This document shows, in pieces, positions 54,322 to 64,000 of a DNA stretch of 64,000 nt. The notes beneath the pieces were generated by a model. That model worked only from the letters and a program-made list of their open reading frames with translations, had not been told where the DNA came from and made no database searches. Position 1 is the first letter of the stretch. Each line of letters starts with the position of its first letter. The stretch covers positions 1 through 64,000 of the forward strand of contig JBBHKE010002707.1 in assembly GCA_037447655.1 (NCBI GenBank). The letters are read 5' to 3'. A program made the translations under genes and the position numbers. This DNA comes from Zygnema cylindricum (lineage: Eukaryota > Streptophyta > Zygnematophyceae > Zygnematales > Zygnemataceae).

Positions 54322-55760
54322 ATATTATTATAGGTGTAAAACATGTATATTATGGGACTAAACGTCTATTGTACATATAGTACCTTTACCGTATGAAGCT
54401 ATAAGCCTATTATAAGTAAAATACAGGTATAGTTCGGGTTCCATTCACATTTTTTTTGCACATTTTAACTGTGGTTCTCATGAGTTTCTTTTATTAGTCT
54501 TTCCTCCGTGAAGCCATTCACAACTTGTAGTACAAATAAAGTTTGATTATGAACACTTCATCAGCTTCCCAAGATATGACTCTATGAAAGTGCAATGGTA
54601 AACCATCTCTGAGTACATGGGAAGGAAAAAAAAAATTGGACTGAAAACAACAATAAACACAATACCAACAAAAAAACAAAGTACCTTAACAAAGCCACAC
54701 TAAAACAATCCATCTTAAAGCAGCCTTACATATGTCCGGAAGCCTCGCGGGTGTGCCTGACCAAACATGACTTGGGAAGATTCGGAGGATGTGACAAACC
54801 ATAACGACTACAAACATATTGAGAAAGTTGACAATTATCACAAACACGCACAAAATATGTACATTATTAATACTGGGAGTATTTTGTGTTTACATGCAAC
54901 ATTTAATTTTTTAACAGTGTCGCAAACGATAACGAAGGTATACATAACCCACTAACAAATAGAAAAGGTCGTGATCGTGACGGGTCTTGCCCGTCCTTGA
55001 GGCTATCCCATGGCTCAGTGGAGTCGGAAGGATGAGAGCATTGGGCAAACTATACGATGTGCCCCTTTCCTTAGATATGGAAACATTTTGCATCTCTATA
55101 TCATCGCTATGTCCCACTTGAAATCAATACTGACGACCGCTACACCGTCCGTTGACGACCGCTACACCGTCCGTCGTTACTGGAACCAAGTCGATTGCTT
55201 GCTCACACATGAATCCTTTTTCAGAGCTCATGAACCTTATGATCTGAATACGTGTAATCTGTATTGGTTTTTTATCGGCTGGGTTTTTGCCCATAAATCA
55301 TTAGTAAATCCCTCACTTCTTCCATCTTCAAGAAATACTCCTTACTCTGTCCGAATTAGTCCATTATGTGGGCTCTCTCTTGTCATTCCGAAAGTTTATA
55401 GTTGCCCACACTCGTATGAGCCGAATAAAAGTCAATTGAAGTTTTTATTCCGCCCTTGAATTAGTGGATGAATAAACCACAATGCGATGACAAATATCGT
55501 TTTATAAGCTGTTCGGGCAGTAAAGCACGGGATCCAAATTGGATGGATCTTGTGCTTAGGAAAAAAACTCATGAAATTAAGACCAAAACCATCCCATTAG
55601 ATTTTCCAAAAAAACTAAAGAATCGTGTACCAATAGTTCTCCCAACACCAACCTTGTCTTAAACACAATGACACTCCCTTCAAAGATAATATTGCATATG
55701 GCACTCTTCGAAGACGATTCACTTACGCTGTTGCTTGGAGTTGATTAATTCACCCATCCA
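54322..55760. other. Unassigned DNA with short open frames
   Basis: Short plus-strand frames (55010-55459, 55468-55662) show no recognisable motif. CGACCGCTACACCGTCCGT is duplicated at 55134-55172. Not called as genes. Confidence 0.35.
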
Positions 55761-55769
55761 CGGTTTTTG

Positions 55770-56316
55770 CTAGTTTGTCGTGATATGCAGGAAAGACCAT
55801 GTGTTTTTCACTATGTGTCGGAGCATTTCTTCGAGATGGTGACTGGAGCCACGGTGGAAAAAATGGCTCATCTTGTCTTAAATGTAGAAATAATTGATAA
55901 CCTACCGCAACAACGCTAATGTTTTACCATGGTGATTTTGTGTTGACATGGCATATAGACACCCGCACCTTGTGGTGGAAACAAGTTGGCATGACCTATG
56001 CCACCTATTTGTTGACGATCATCCATCCGTTCCTCCAAGCCAGTTGCAATATAACATGCGAGGCGTCTCTATGTCGTTCCTTCTTCGTGACACCTTTCCT
56101 TGCTTTTATCCACTAGTCTCTCTCAGACACCCAAATGGTAGCAAAATAATCAAAAAATTGTGCACTCTTGAGCATACCTCCTCTTTTTCTCAAAAAAGAG
56201 TCTTAAACAATAATCCCAAGGCTGGGCCAGAGAGTGGACGTAAAACTTACAACTCAAGAGGAAGACCCACAGACCAAAACCCAATTCAAATTTATGTGAA
56301 CGAAAGTCCTAAATAA
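55770..56316 (+). pseudogene. Unidentified coding-like remnant
   Basis: Plus-strand frames include VFHYVSEHFFEMVTGA / TVEKMAHLVLNVEIIDNLPQQ and, after a break, AYRHPHLVVETSWHDL and NMRGVSMSFLLRDTF, ending in GRPTDQNPIQIYVNESPK. Composition is protein-like but frames shift. I do not recognise the source; a decayed transposon or processed gene is possible. Confidence 0.25.
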
Positions 56317-56513
56317 ATGCCTTCTCACACTAAAAACTATTTGCATCACCACATTACACAGGGCGGTTCAAAACGGCGTGGATCGCTCTGAACGTTAATA
56401 ACACTGTATCGACGCCCCTAAGTTACGACGATTAAATATAGAATGAAATTGATATTGTTAATTTTATCCTTAAAGTAATATAGGCACGGTTTGATTAGTG
56501 CGAATTTCACTAA

Positions 56514-58257
56514 GGGTACTTTCGCATATAACCGAAACTTAGTCTTGTTACTTTGTTTTTTAGCGAAGATTCTCCGTACAGCTTTCAGAGCATTGGTATG
56601 TAAAAAAATGAAATCGTAACTTTAAATTGTGACGGATGTAGACGTGGGTGTAATTTGTGACGATTGTAGATGAGTACAAAACTCGTGATAATTGATGACG
56701 TTTACAAAATAGAGACGGTTGTAGACGTCTACTGTAGCTACTTGTGACATTGTAGATGTTTAGGTTTTGTGACATTTTGACGTCACGCTCAAATTACGAG
56801 GCGTCGATGTCACTAATTTCAAAACATTCCGCCATGGTTTCCCGATTTTGTTTTTTCGTCCGTTCTCACTCTACTTGCCACCAAAATAAGCTAAAAGACA
56901 ACCAAAAGAAATATTTTTTATAGATCTTTCATTTGATACCTTTCTTGCCTTTTTTCATTGCAAGATTTGTGAGATTGACGCGTTAGTGGGAGAGGGAGAG
57001 AGAGGGAGGCGCTTTCACAGACTTCGCTTTTGCGAAAAGGCGTCTGTTGGTCGAAACCATAGTTCAAAAATAGGTGAAAGTACGCCCATACAATATGCTT
57101 AATGTACGCAAAACATACAATATGACCTTAAGACCCATATTGTATTGGTTGAAAAATGAAAAAAATAGTATCAGGGTTGAGTTGCACATTGATCAATAGA
57201 GAACTAAACGTCATGTCTAAATTTTGAAAAACATTCAGACAAAAAATTATTTTTTTGTGAGTTTTGATGTATTTTTTATTTAAACCGTCAGATTTGGACG
57301 ATCGGACGGTCGCTGATCAAAGTAACGATTTAAGAAGATCACATGAAAAGCCCATAACACAACATACGATAATACTATTGTCAGATTTGGACGATCAGAC
57401 GGTCGCTGATCAAAGTAACGATTTAAGAAGATCACATGAAAAGCCCATAACACAACTTGCGATAAAGGCTCCTACATACGGCCTACAATAGAAACGCTTA
57501 CTTTTGAACTACGGTCGAAACCCTCTCCACGGCCCCTGTACGGAAAAAAGCGCACGGAAAGAAGTCACGCACAAAGGCTGCAAACCATAGTTCAAAAGTA
57601 GGTGAAAGTACGCCCATACAATATGCCTAATGTACGCGAAACATACAATATGACCTTAAGACCCATATTGTATTCGGACCTATTCGGACCAATTAAAACA
57701 TTCGGACAAAAAATTTGACCAATTAAAACATTCCGACCAAAAATTTCATTTACACCGTCAGATTCGGATGATCGGACGGTCGCTGATCAAAGTCGCGATC
57801 GAAGAAGATCACATGAAAAGCCCATAACACAACTTACGATAAAGGCGCCGACCAAAGGCCTACCATAAAAACGCCTACTTTTGAACTATGATGCAAGCGT
57901 AAAGTGGGTTTTTTTTTGTACCCCGCGCACAAAAATTGTCAACAACTTTTGACACGCGCGAGAGATCTGCTTTTTCGCTGACCTCGTGTAACTATATTTA
58001 AAATCACCTCGCGAGGTGATTTTATATAAAGTTTTAAAATGAGCTGAAGGGACGCGAAAGTGGGTCGAAACGCGCTGGACGACAAACTACATCGCGCTAG
58101 ACAACAAAGTGTAGTACATCTAAAGTTTAAAGGTAACGCAACTTATACCGTGGTAATTTCAATTTTTTGGTACGGCTGCGGATTTTCACATTTTTTTTTA
58201 AGTTATGGAGGAAAACGACAGAAAATAACTGTAACTTTAGCACATGCGAAAGTAACC
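56514..58257. mobile_element. T1-related element, copy F
   Basis: Ends GGGTACTTTCGCATAT and ACATGCGAAAGTAACC, flanked by TAA on both sides. The interior holds three copies of CAGATTTGGACGATCGGACG / GTCGCTGATCAAAG (57288, 57381, 57761), shared with copy D. It also holds ACCAATTAAAACATTCGGAC repeats and a 26-bp perfect palindrome at 57999-58024 (CACCTCGCGAGGTG core). Confidence 0.75.
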
Positions 58258-58320
58258 TAATTCGGGGTGTATTTAAATAGATTTTTCTACGATATGCTAC
58301 ATTCCGTACGCTGACTACTG

Positions 58321-58928
58321 CCCCGCGAATCTTAATTAGAGTAAATAACGCTAATTCGGTCGCCCTAAATTTCGACTCTATCACCTTAAATAGAGTAGAT
58401 GATTCTATTTTTTCATGAATATATTTAAGGTAAGGTTTAATTAGCGTAAAAAATTATAGTATAGGTTTGTTTTAAATAGTATGGAGTACGGACGGCGGCC
58501 GACCGTGCAAAATTGTACTTTTATAAGTAAAAGGGTACAAATAATTATTTAATAGAATCGCGCTCGCACGTGAAATCACACTAAACAAAAAATCAATCAC
58601 ATCGAAAAAAAAGCCGTTCGCATAACTCTCGTCCGTCGACAGCATCGTCGTCAGTGTAAACATTAACTAACATTCAGCGCGACAAATAGTACTAACGTCA
58701 TGATGACGTCAAAACCATACGGAGATTTTGTACATCTTTGTAATTTAGTGTTCATAATTTCAGCGCTGATAATTATTGCCGCCATAACCCAATATAGAGT
58801 ACTTAAATAAATTATAGTAAACTTCCTTTGTGAAAAAGTTATATCACATAAATTAGAGTGCATTACTCTAATTGTTTTTTTTTTGTTGTACTCTAATTTT
58901 TTCATTACTCTAATTACGATTCGCGGTG
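58321..58928. mobile_element. MITE, T3 family, copy 7
   Basis: Ends CCCCGCGAATCTTAATTAG and CTAATTACGATTCGCGGTG; right flank TA, left flank TG (decayed). A partial related copy lies at 62270-62490 (GCGCGACAAATARTACTAAC). Confidence 0.7.
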
Positions 58929-58945
58929 TAGTTAATTTGTACTAA

Positions 58946-60351
58946 GAGTGAAGTTCCATCATACGTTCCTGTAATTGTACGGTAAACTCTACAGACCGGG
59001 TCGATTGAGGGTAACATTCCATTAGGCGGTCCCAGTAAATGTACGGACAAGTCTACTGACAGCGTTTACTGGAAGTCCGCTCCATTTTGTCGGGCCAATA
59101 ACGAACCTTCCCCAATTATGATTGGCGCCACATAGGTTAGAGTCCAGATTCTGAAAATCTTAAAAAAATCTACAAACGGAAAGTCAGAACGAACTATATG
59201 TACGACCGGAGGTAGTTAATGATTCATACGTCAAGTTTGTGGCTAGATTTTGATTTTCAAAATGAAAATCAAAATTTCGAAACGGAATGGGAAAAAGACG
59301 CAACAAACTTTGAATGTCGGTGGATGTCAGACGGAGCGTGCGAGGATATTTTTGACTGACCTGCATCCTGTACGACGTCTACGCCTGTGATCGCTTGTTC
59401 AACGTAGATGTTTTTTTTGCTTTTTCACGTGTACCAATGGTAATCATCGAGTGGCCCCCAACTCTCCTCGCGAGGAGAGTTGGGGGCCACTAGATGATGT
59501 GCGTGATTGCTTCGCGGATCTCAAAAAGTGAAACATCTAACGGTCAATAATGACGCCTACATCATTGGAGCTTCCCGACAGCTTTCCAGTAACGATGTTT
59601 CGTTGACAAAAAAAATAAAAATAGTACGGCTCTGTACGACCATGTACGAAAATGTACGACGTCCAGTAACGAACCCCACTTTTCGTCTAATGGAATGTTA
59701 CCCTGAGTCGAAGTTCCATCACGGAGAGTTTGTAAGCCACGTGTTCTAAATTGACTGGCGCCATGCAAGCTACGATCCGATATTTAATATCTTTCAGATT
59801 TTTAGCACCGACAAACTTAACTTCAAATCTTGACTTGCGTACCATGTACCTGCGTACGAAGTAATCATACGACAAAAAAATTATACATTTTGCAGACGCC
59901 ATTCTGTACGCCAGCTCATTTTTTAGGGTTTCAGTTTTCGAACATAACGAAAGTCTTTTGAGAGAAATAGTGTGACGAGGGAATGTTAGGAAATTTCGTT
60001 TTAATTTTCGGTTGTATTTTGGAAACCGCGTGTCATGTGCAAATCTTAAGATTTTTCGTTGGTTTCCATCATGACACGTAGCTTAATTGTCCAGCGTGTG
60101 ACAACTTTTGTTTTTTTGTATATGTAACCCACCTCTTCGAGGTGGGTTGAGTGTAACAGAGAAAATTGAAGTGAACTCCTCGCAGATGAACATCCGATGG
60201 CCAGTATTACCTTCAAAACCTTCAGAGAGTATCGGCAAGATTCTCTGTAATGTTGTTTTTTGTATAAAAACAAAATAGGCGGTACGATTTGGTACGGAGA
60301 GTCGCGGATTTCTGTAAAAAATGCCACTTTTCGCTTGATGGAACTTCACCC
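58946..60351. mobile_element. T5-like outer element enclosing a second T5
   Basis: Ends GAGTGAAGTTCCATCA and TGATGGAACTTCACCC, flanked by TAA on both sides (58943-58945, 60352-60354). Contains T5 copy iii, and a hairpin AACCCACCTC-TTC-GAGGTGGGTT near 60127-60149. Confidence 0.75.
59009..59703. mobile_element. MITE, T5 family, copy iii (nested)
   Basis: Ends GGGTAACATTCCATTAGGCG and TAATGGAATGTTACCC, flanked by TGA on both sides. Contains a perfect 42-bp palindrome at 59450-59491 centred on CTCCTCGCGAGGAG. Confidence 0.85.
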
Positions 60352-60357
60352 TAAGTA

Positions 60358-60894
60358 CACCGCGAATCTTTATTAGTGTCAAAGTCACTAATTTGGGTTC
60401 TTCAAATTTTGATTTATTTTTTCAAATAGGATATATGATTTTAATTTTTCCTTGACGTGAATTAAGGTACCGTACAAAAATAAAGTAAAGCCCGAAAGTA
60501 CAATAAAATATAAATAGTGTGGTGTAAGGTCGATGTCAAACCGTACATAACTGTAACTTTTCAAGTGAAAATTTACAAAAAATGAATTAAATCAGACGCG
60601 CACGCATGGGAACGTGCGCTAAAAAAAACGGGATTAGTCTGACACGTAAATTAGTATAGTATGGATATTTAAAATTCGTGACGGCGTACGATTTCTAATA
60701 TTTTGTACGGATACATATATTAATGTATATAATCGTACGGCGAATATTCAATTTTTGTTGTTCCCAAATTAGCATAAACGCCGAAATTAGAATACACCTT
60801 TTTTTTGAAAAAAAATAAATTCTTAATTAGCATCAATTACGGTAAATTTTCTTCAACACTATTTAAACTTTGACACTAATAACGATTCTCGGTG
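60358..60894. mobile_element. MITE, T3 family, copy 8
   Basis: Ends CACCGCGAATCTTTATTAG and CTAATAACGATTCTCGGTG, TA flanks. It is an inverted-orientation sister of copy 9; the shared interior includes GGTTCTTCAAATTTTGAT against its complement near 62070. Confidence 0.85.
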
Positions 60895-60911
60895 TACATA
60901 AACAGTCTCAC

Positions 60912-60975
60912 TGGCGTCGATGGGGGAAAGTGAAGTGGCGTCGATGGGGGAAAGTGAAGTGGCGTCGACACGCGA
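60912..60975 (+). repeat. 24-bp tandem repeat, 2.5 units
   Basis: GGCGTCGATGGGGGAAAGTG + AAGT occurs twice, then a diverged third. A 17-bp duplication (ATGTGTCTGTCTTGGA) follows at 61058-61092. Confidence 0.85.
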
Positions 60976-61109
60976 AAGCGCTCTCAGATTTGATTCACGA
61001 TATCAGTATATAAATAGTAGAACGTTGTTCACCCCTCCGAAAATCCTTATATAGGCGATGTGTCTGTCTTGGACGATGTGTCTGTCTTGGATTTTTTCCG
61101 TCACACGCA

Positions 61110-61569
61110 GTACGGACGGCTGTACCGCGGGCACAATGAAGCGCTGCCGCCCGTCGCGTTACAGACCGCTGTACAGCTGGCGGAATTCTATGCTGCCGCC
61201 TGCCGGTGTACAGACTGCAATACGGTTGGCGTAATGTTACGCTGCCAGCCGTCAGTGTACAGACCGCGGTACGAATGGCGTAATGTTACGCTGCCAACCG
61301 TCGGTATACAGTTAGCCGTACGCTTGGCGTAATTATACGCTGCCAACCCTCGGTGTACAGACAACCGTAAGATTAGCGTAATGTTACGCTGCCAACCGTC
61401 AGTGTACAAACCGCTGTACGAATGGCGCAATGCTACGCTGCTAACCGTCGGTATACAGACAATCGTACGGTTGGCGTAATGTTACGCTGACAACCGTCGG
61501 TGTACAGACCGCCGTACTGCTAGCGTTGTCGTGTGTCGCGGTACAGACCGCCGTAGGACTTGCACAATG
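61110..61569 (+). repeat. 49-bp satellite array, about 9 units
   Basis: Unit TAATGTTACGCTGCCAACCG / TCGGTGTACAGACCGCCGTA / CGNTTGGCG repeats with period 49. Two further units continue at 62112-62170 after the T3 insertion. Confidence 0.85.
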
Positions 61570-61571
61570 TA

Positions 61572-62109
61572 CACCGCGAATCGTTGTGTCAAAGTTTAAA
61601 TAGTGCTGAAGAAAATTTACCGTAATTGATGCTAATAAAGATTTTTTTTTTGTTTTAAAAGGTGTATTCTAATTTCGGCTTAATGCTAATTTACGAACAA
61701 CAAAAATGGAATATTCGTTGTATATACATTATTATATGTATCTGTACAAAATATTAGGAATTGTACGCCGTCGTGAAAGTTAAATATCCGTACAGGTCAG
61801 ACTAATTTACGTGTCAGAATAATCCCGTTTTAATCCCGTTTTTTTAGCGCACATTCTTATGCGTGAGCGTCTGATTAAATTCATTTTTTGTAAAATTTTC
61901 ACTTAGAGAGGTACATTTATGTACGGTCTAACATCGATTGTGCACCACACTATTCAGATCTTATTATGTTTTCGTTCTTTACCCTATTTCGTACAGTACC
62001 GTAATTAACGTCAAAGAAAAATTGAAATCATCTAATCCTATTTGAGGAAAAAAATCAAAATTTTAAGAACCCGAATTAGTGACTTTGACACTAATAACGA
62101 TTCGCGGTG
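61572..62109. mobile_element. MITE, T3 family, copy 9, inserted in the 49-bp array
   Basis: Ends CACCGCGAATCGTTGTG and CTAATAACGATTCGCGGTG, with TA on both sides. The flanks GCACAATGTA and TAGCGTTGCC rejoin to match the uninterrupted junction GCACAATGTAGCGTTGCT found at 62153, an internal empty site that confirms the TA duplication. Confidence 0.9.
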
Positions 62110-62111
62110 TA

Positions 62112-62170
62112 GCGTTGCCATGGGTCGCGGTGCGGACCGCCGTACCGCTGGCACAATGTAGCGTTGCTGT
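62112..62170 (+). repeat. Continuation of 49-bp satellite after MITE insertion
   Basis: GCGTTGCCATGGGTCGCGGT / GCGGACCGCCGTACCGCTGG continues the array unit pattern from before 61570. Confidence 0.75.
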
Positions 62171-62783
62171 TTACATTCAAACTACAACCGTAATTCATTC
62201 GGTCATAACGGTTGATAGTTGATTATGTAACTGCGTTTATTTTACATATAACCTTCGACGGTGGTCCGACATAACTAACATTCAGCGCGACAAATAATAC
62301 TAACGTCAAAATATACGGACAGGCAATTTTTGTCCGTCCACATAATTCAGTGTTCGTAATTATCGCGCAAATAATTATCGCGCAAATAATTATCGCTGAC
62401 ATAACCCAATATATAATACTTAAATAAATTAGTGTAAACTACATAGTTGAAAAAGCTCTATCACATAAATTAGCGTTCATTACTCTAATTATAAAATGCG
62501 TCGCAATACAAACTGCCGTACGGCTCACACAATCTAAAGTTGCCAACAGTCCCCAGTATTGACTACCAGCCGTACCGGCCCCTAAAAAAGTGTCGTTAAA
62601 AGTAAGCGCAGTCTGCCAAAAGTGGCGCATAGCGTGGAGATCGACCATAGATGTCCCGTGCGCATAATACGCACGAAACAAACGAGCGAATACTACGCAC
62701 GATACACATTTAACGATGAAAAAAATGTTATACAATGCGTACCTGCCAATGTAGCAGTACATTATTGTACATTTCCTGACAAT

Positions 62784-63200
62784 TAGTGTTGGGTATCGCG
62801 TGAAATCATATCACAATTATTTCAATATTCGATATATCGAATATCGACCGGTCAGGGTCTGCCATATATCGTACCGAGACCAACATAAATTATCGCGATG
62901 TATTTGGGTAAAAAGTGGTTATCCGTACAGATATAGTACGAAAAATAGTACGGAATTTTGTACGAAAAATCGTATGGAAAATCTTCCCCCCCCCCCCCCC
63001 CCTCCCCCCACTGAGCGTGCGCCACGAGGGGGAGGGGGGGGGGGGTTTGAAAAAAAATTAGAGGAAAAACAAATTGTATATATCGCAAAAATATTGCGAT
63101 ATTTTGCTTCTCAATATATCGAAACGATATATCGAATCTCGCGTACCAGAAATTCGATATATACCGAATATCGGCAACATGCCCTTGATACCCAACATTA
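62784..63200. mobile_element. hAT-like MITE, T2 family, copy f
   Basis: Ends TAGTGTTGGGTATCGCG and TTGATACCCAACATTA, with a perfect 8-bp TSD CTGACAAT on both sides. Conserved ACCGAGACCAACATAAAT. A C/G homopolymer foldback (62985-63048) sits in the middle. Confidence 0.9.
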
Positions 63201-63227
63201 CTGACAATGTCCCTACATTTTGCACCT

Positions 63228-63680
63228 TTAAGGGTTATTTAAGGGATTTTTCGGGCTTTATAGTACATTTCTTTACATTCCGTATGTTTGAGTATAACTG
63301 CCCCACACTTTTCATACATGTAAGTACATCGTCCGTAGTTTTTGTACCTGTTAGGGTTATATATTTTAGGTTTTGTAGGGTACATTTCCGTACATTCCCG
63401 TATATTTCAATACAGCTGCGCTACACTTTTCGTGCAGTTACGTACAGTGGTCGTACATTTTCGTATATATTAGGGTAATTAAAGGGCGGATTTTAGGGTT
63501 TATAAGGTACATTGTTGTGCATTCTTTTATATTTGAGTACGACTGCCAAAAAAATGTTGTACCATTAGGCTTGGTATGATGCAATTTCCGTATATTACTG
63601 TACAATTCTATTAACTTTCCGTACATTTTTAGATATTTTAAGGATTTTCTATGATTACGCACTCCGTACATTTTTGAATA
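63228..63680 (+). repeat. Diverged ~120-bp tandem repeat, 3-4 units
   Basis: Units start AGGGTTAT / TTAGGGTTATA / TTAGGGTAATT near 63230, 63351 and 63471. Each continues with GGTACATTTCCGTACATTC, TATATTTGAGTAC, CTACACTTTTCGTACA and GTACATTTTCGTA. No gene in the remaining 63680-64000. Confidence 0.7.
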
Positions 63681-64000
63681 TGTTCGTACAGCGAAAACTA
63701 AATGGATTTTAAGAAAAGTATGAAAGTCGCGAATACAACGTTAAAATCGGAAAAGAAATCAAAATCCGCACGAATTGGACAATAAGGGCTCAAACCATTA
63801 CACTGGCTAAAAACTCTATACAAGCATAAACACACAAACAAGAACCTTGCCCGTGTAACGGGCTCATTTTGTCTTGTGATTTCAAAAACATATTGTGTAA
63901 CAAAACACACCAACATGAGATCTGTAGCTAAAAATAAACATTTGATTTTTCTGACAGTTATACATAGATATAGGTGGAGAATGGTTAGTTTAGTATAGCT

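Noticed and set aside
55010-55459. 149-residue plus-strand ORF
   Set aside because: No recognisable motif, no splice or repeat support, and neighbouring frames look equally good.

Overview
The window is nuclear DNA from a streptophyte, either a land plant or a charophyte alga; I cannot say which. The evidence is three intron-containing plant gene families on the + strand. The first is a GT14/DUF266 (Core-2/I-branching) glycosyltransferase at 24.47-28.61 kb. The second is trichome-birefringence-like (TBL, PC-esterase/DUF231) coding sequence at 32.96-33.25 and 36.99-41.09 kb. The third is a complete ETR1-type ethylene receptor at 43.74-52.63 kb: nine exons, about 742 residues, with the copper-site Cys65/His69, kinase H-box and a canonical receiver domain. 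Introns are long and filled with CT- or GA-rich simple sequence, minisatellites and MITEs. A 10-N scaffold gap lies at 31992-32001.

Layout. Positions 0-18 kb hold three copies of a repeat (R1) that encodes an unidentified, roughly 200-residue protein and is followed by a degenerate copia-like gag segment. Copies 2 (-) and 3 (+) face away from each other and enclose a 7-kb pile of nested MITEs. A very small LTR element (TRIM) with a tRNA-like sequence inside its LTR lies at 3.26-3.72 kb. Positions 17.6-24 kb contain a TIR element and decayed Ty1/copia reverse transcriptase and RNase H fragments. Positions 24.4-28.6 kb are the 3' six exons of the GT14 gene; its 5' exons were not found. Positions 28.6-36.8 kb are intergenic, with hAT, Harbinger-like and mariner-like MITEs, the scaffold gap, and a lone TBL C-terminal exon. 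Positions 37.0-41.1 kb hold TBL N-terminal and middle exons with an in-frame stop. Positions 43.7-52.6 kb are the ethylene receptor. Positions 53-64 kb are again dense MITEs and satellites.

Mobile elements fall into recurring families identified from terminal inverted repeats and target-site duplications (TSDs): (T1) Harbinger/Tourist-like, ends GGGTGTGTNCCCATGT, TSD TTA/TAA; (T2) hAT-like, ends TAGTGTTGKGTATCG, 8-bp TSD; (T3) mariner/Stowaway-like, ends CACCGCGAATCG, TA flanks; (T5) Harbinger-like, ends GGGTAACATTCCATTAG, 3-bp TSD, with an internal CG-centred hairpin; and (T4) a ~150-bp dispersed repeat.

The GT14 and TBL families are Golgi enzymes of wall polysaccharides or glycoproteins, and the receptor acts in the ER membrane. 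Nothing in the sequence ties the three into one pathway. The most unusual observations are the tRNA-like promoter inside a TRIM LTR, repeated duplication of splice junctions inside the ethylene-receptor introns, a MITE whose own end has become an 11-copy 39-bp array, and TBL exons that are out of order but match perfectly in phase.
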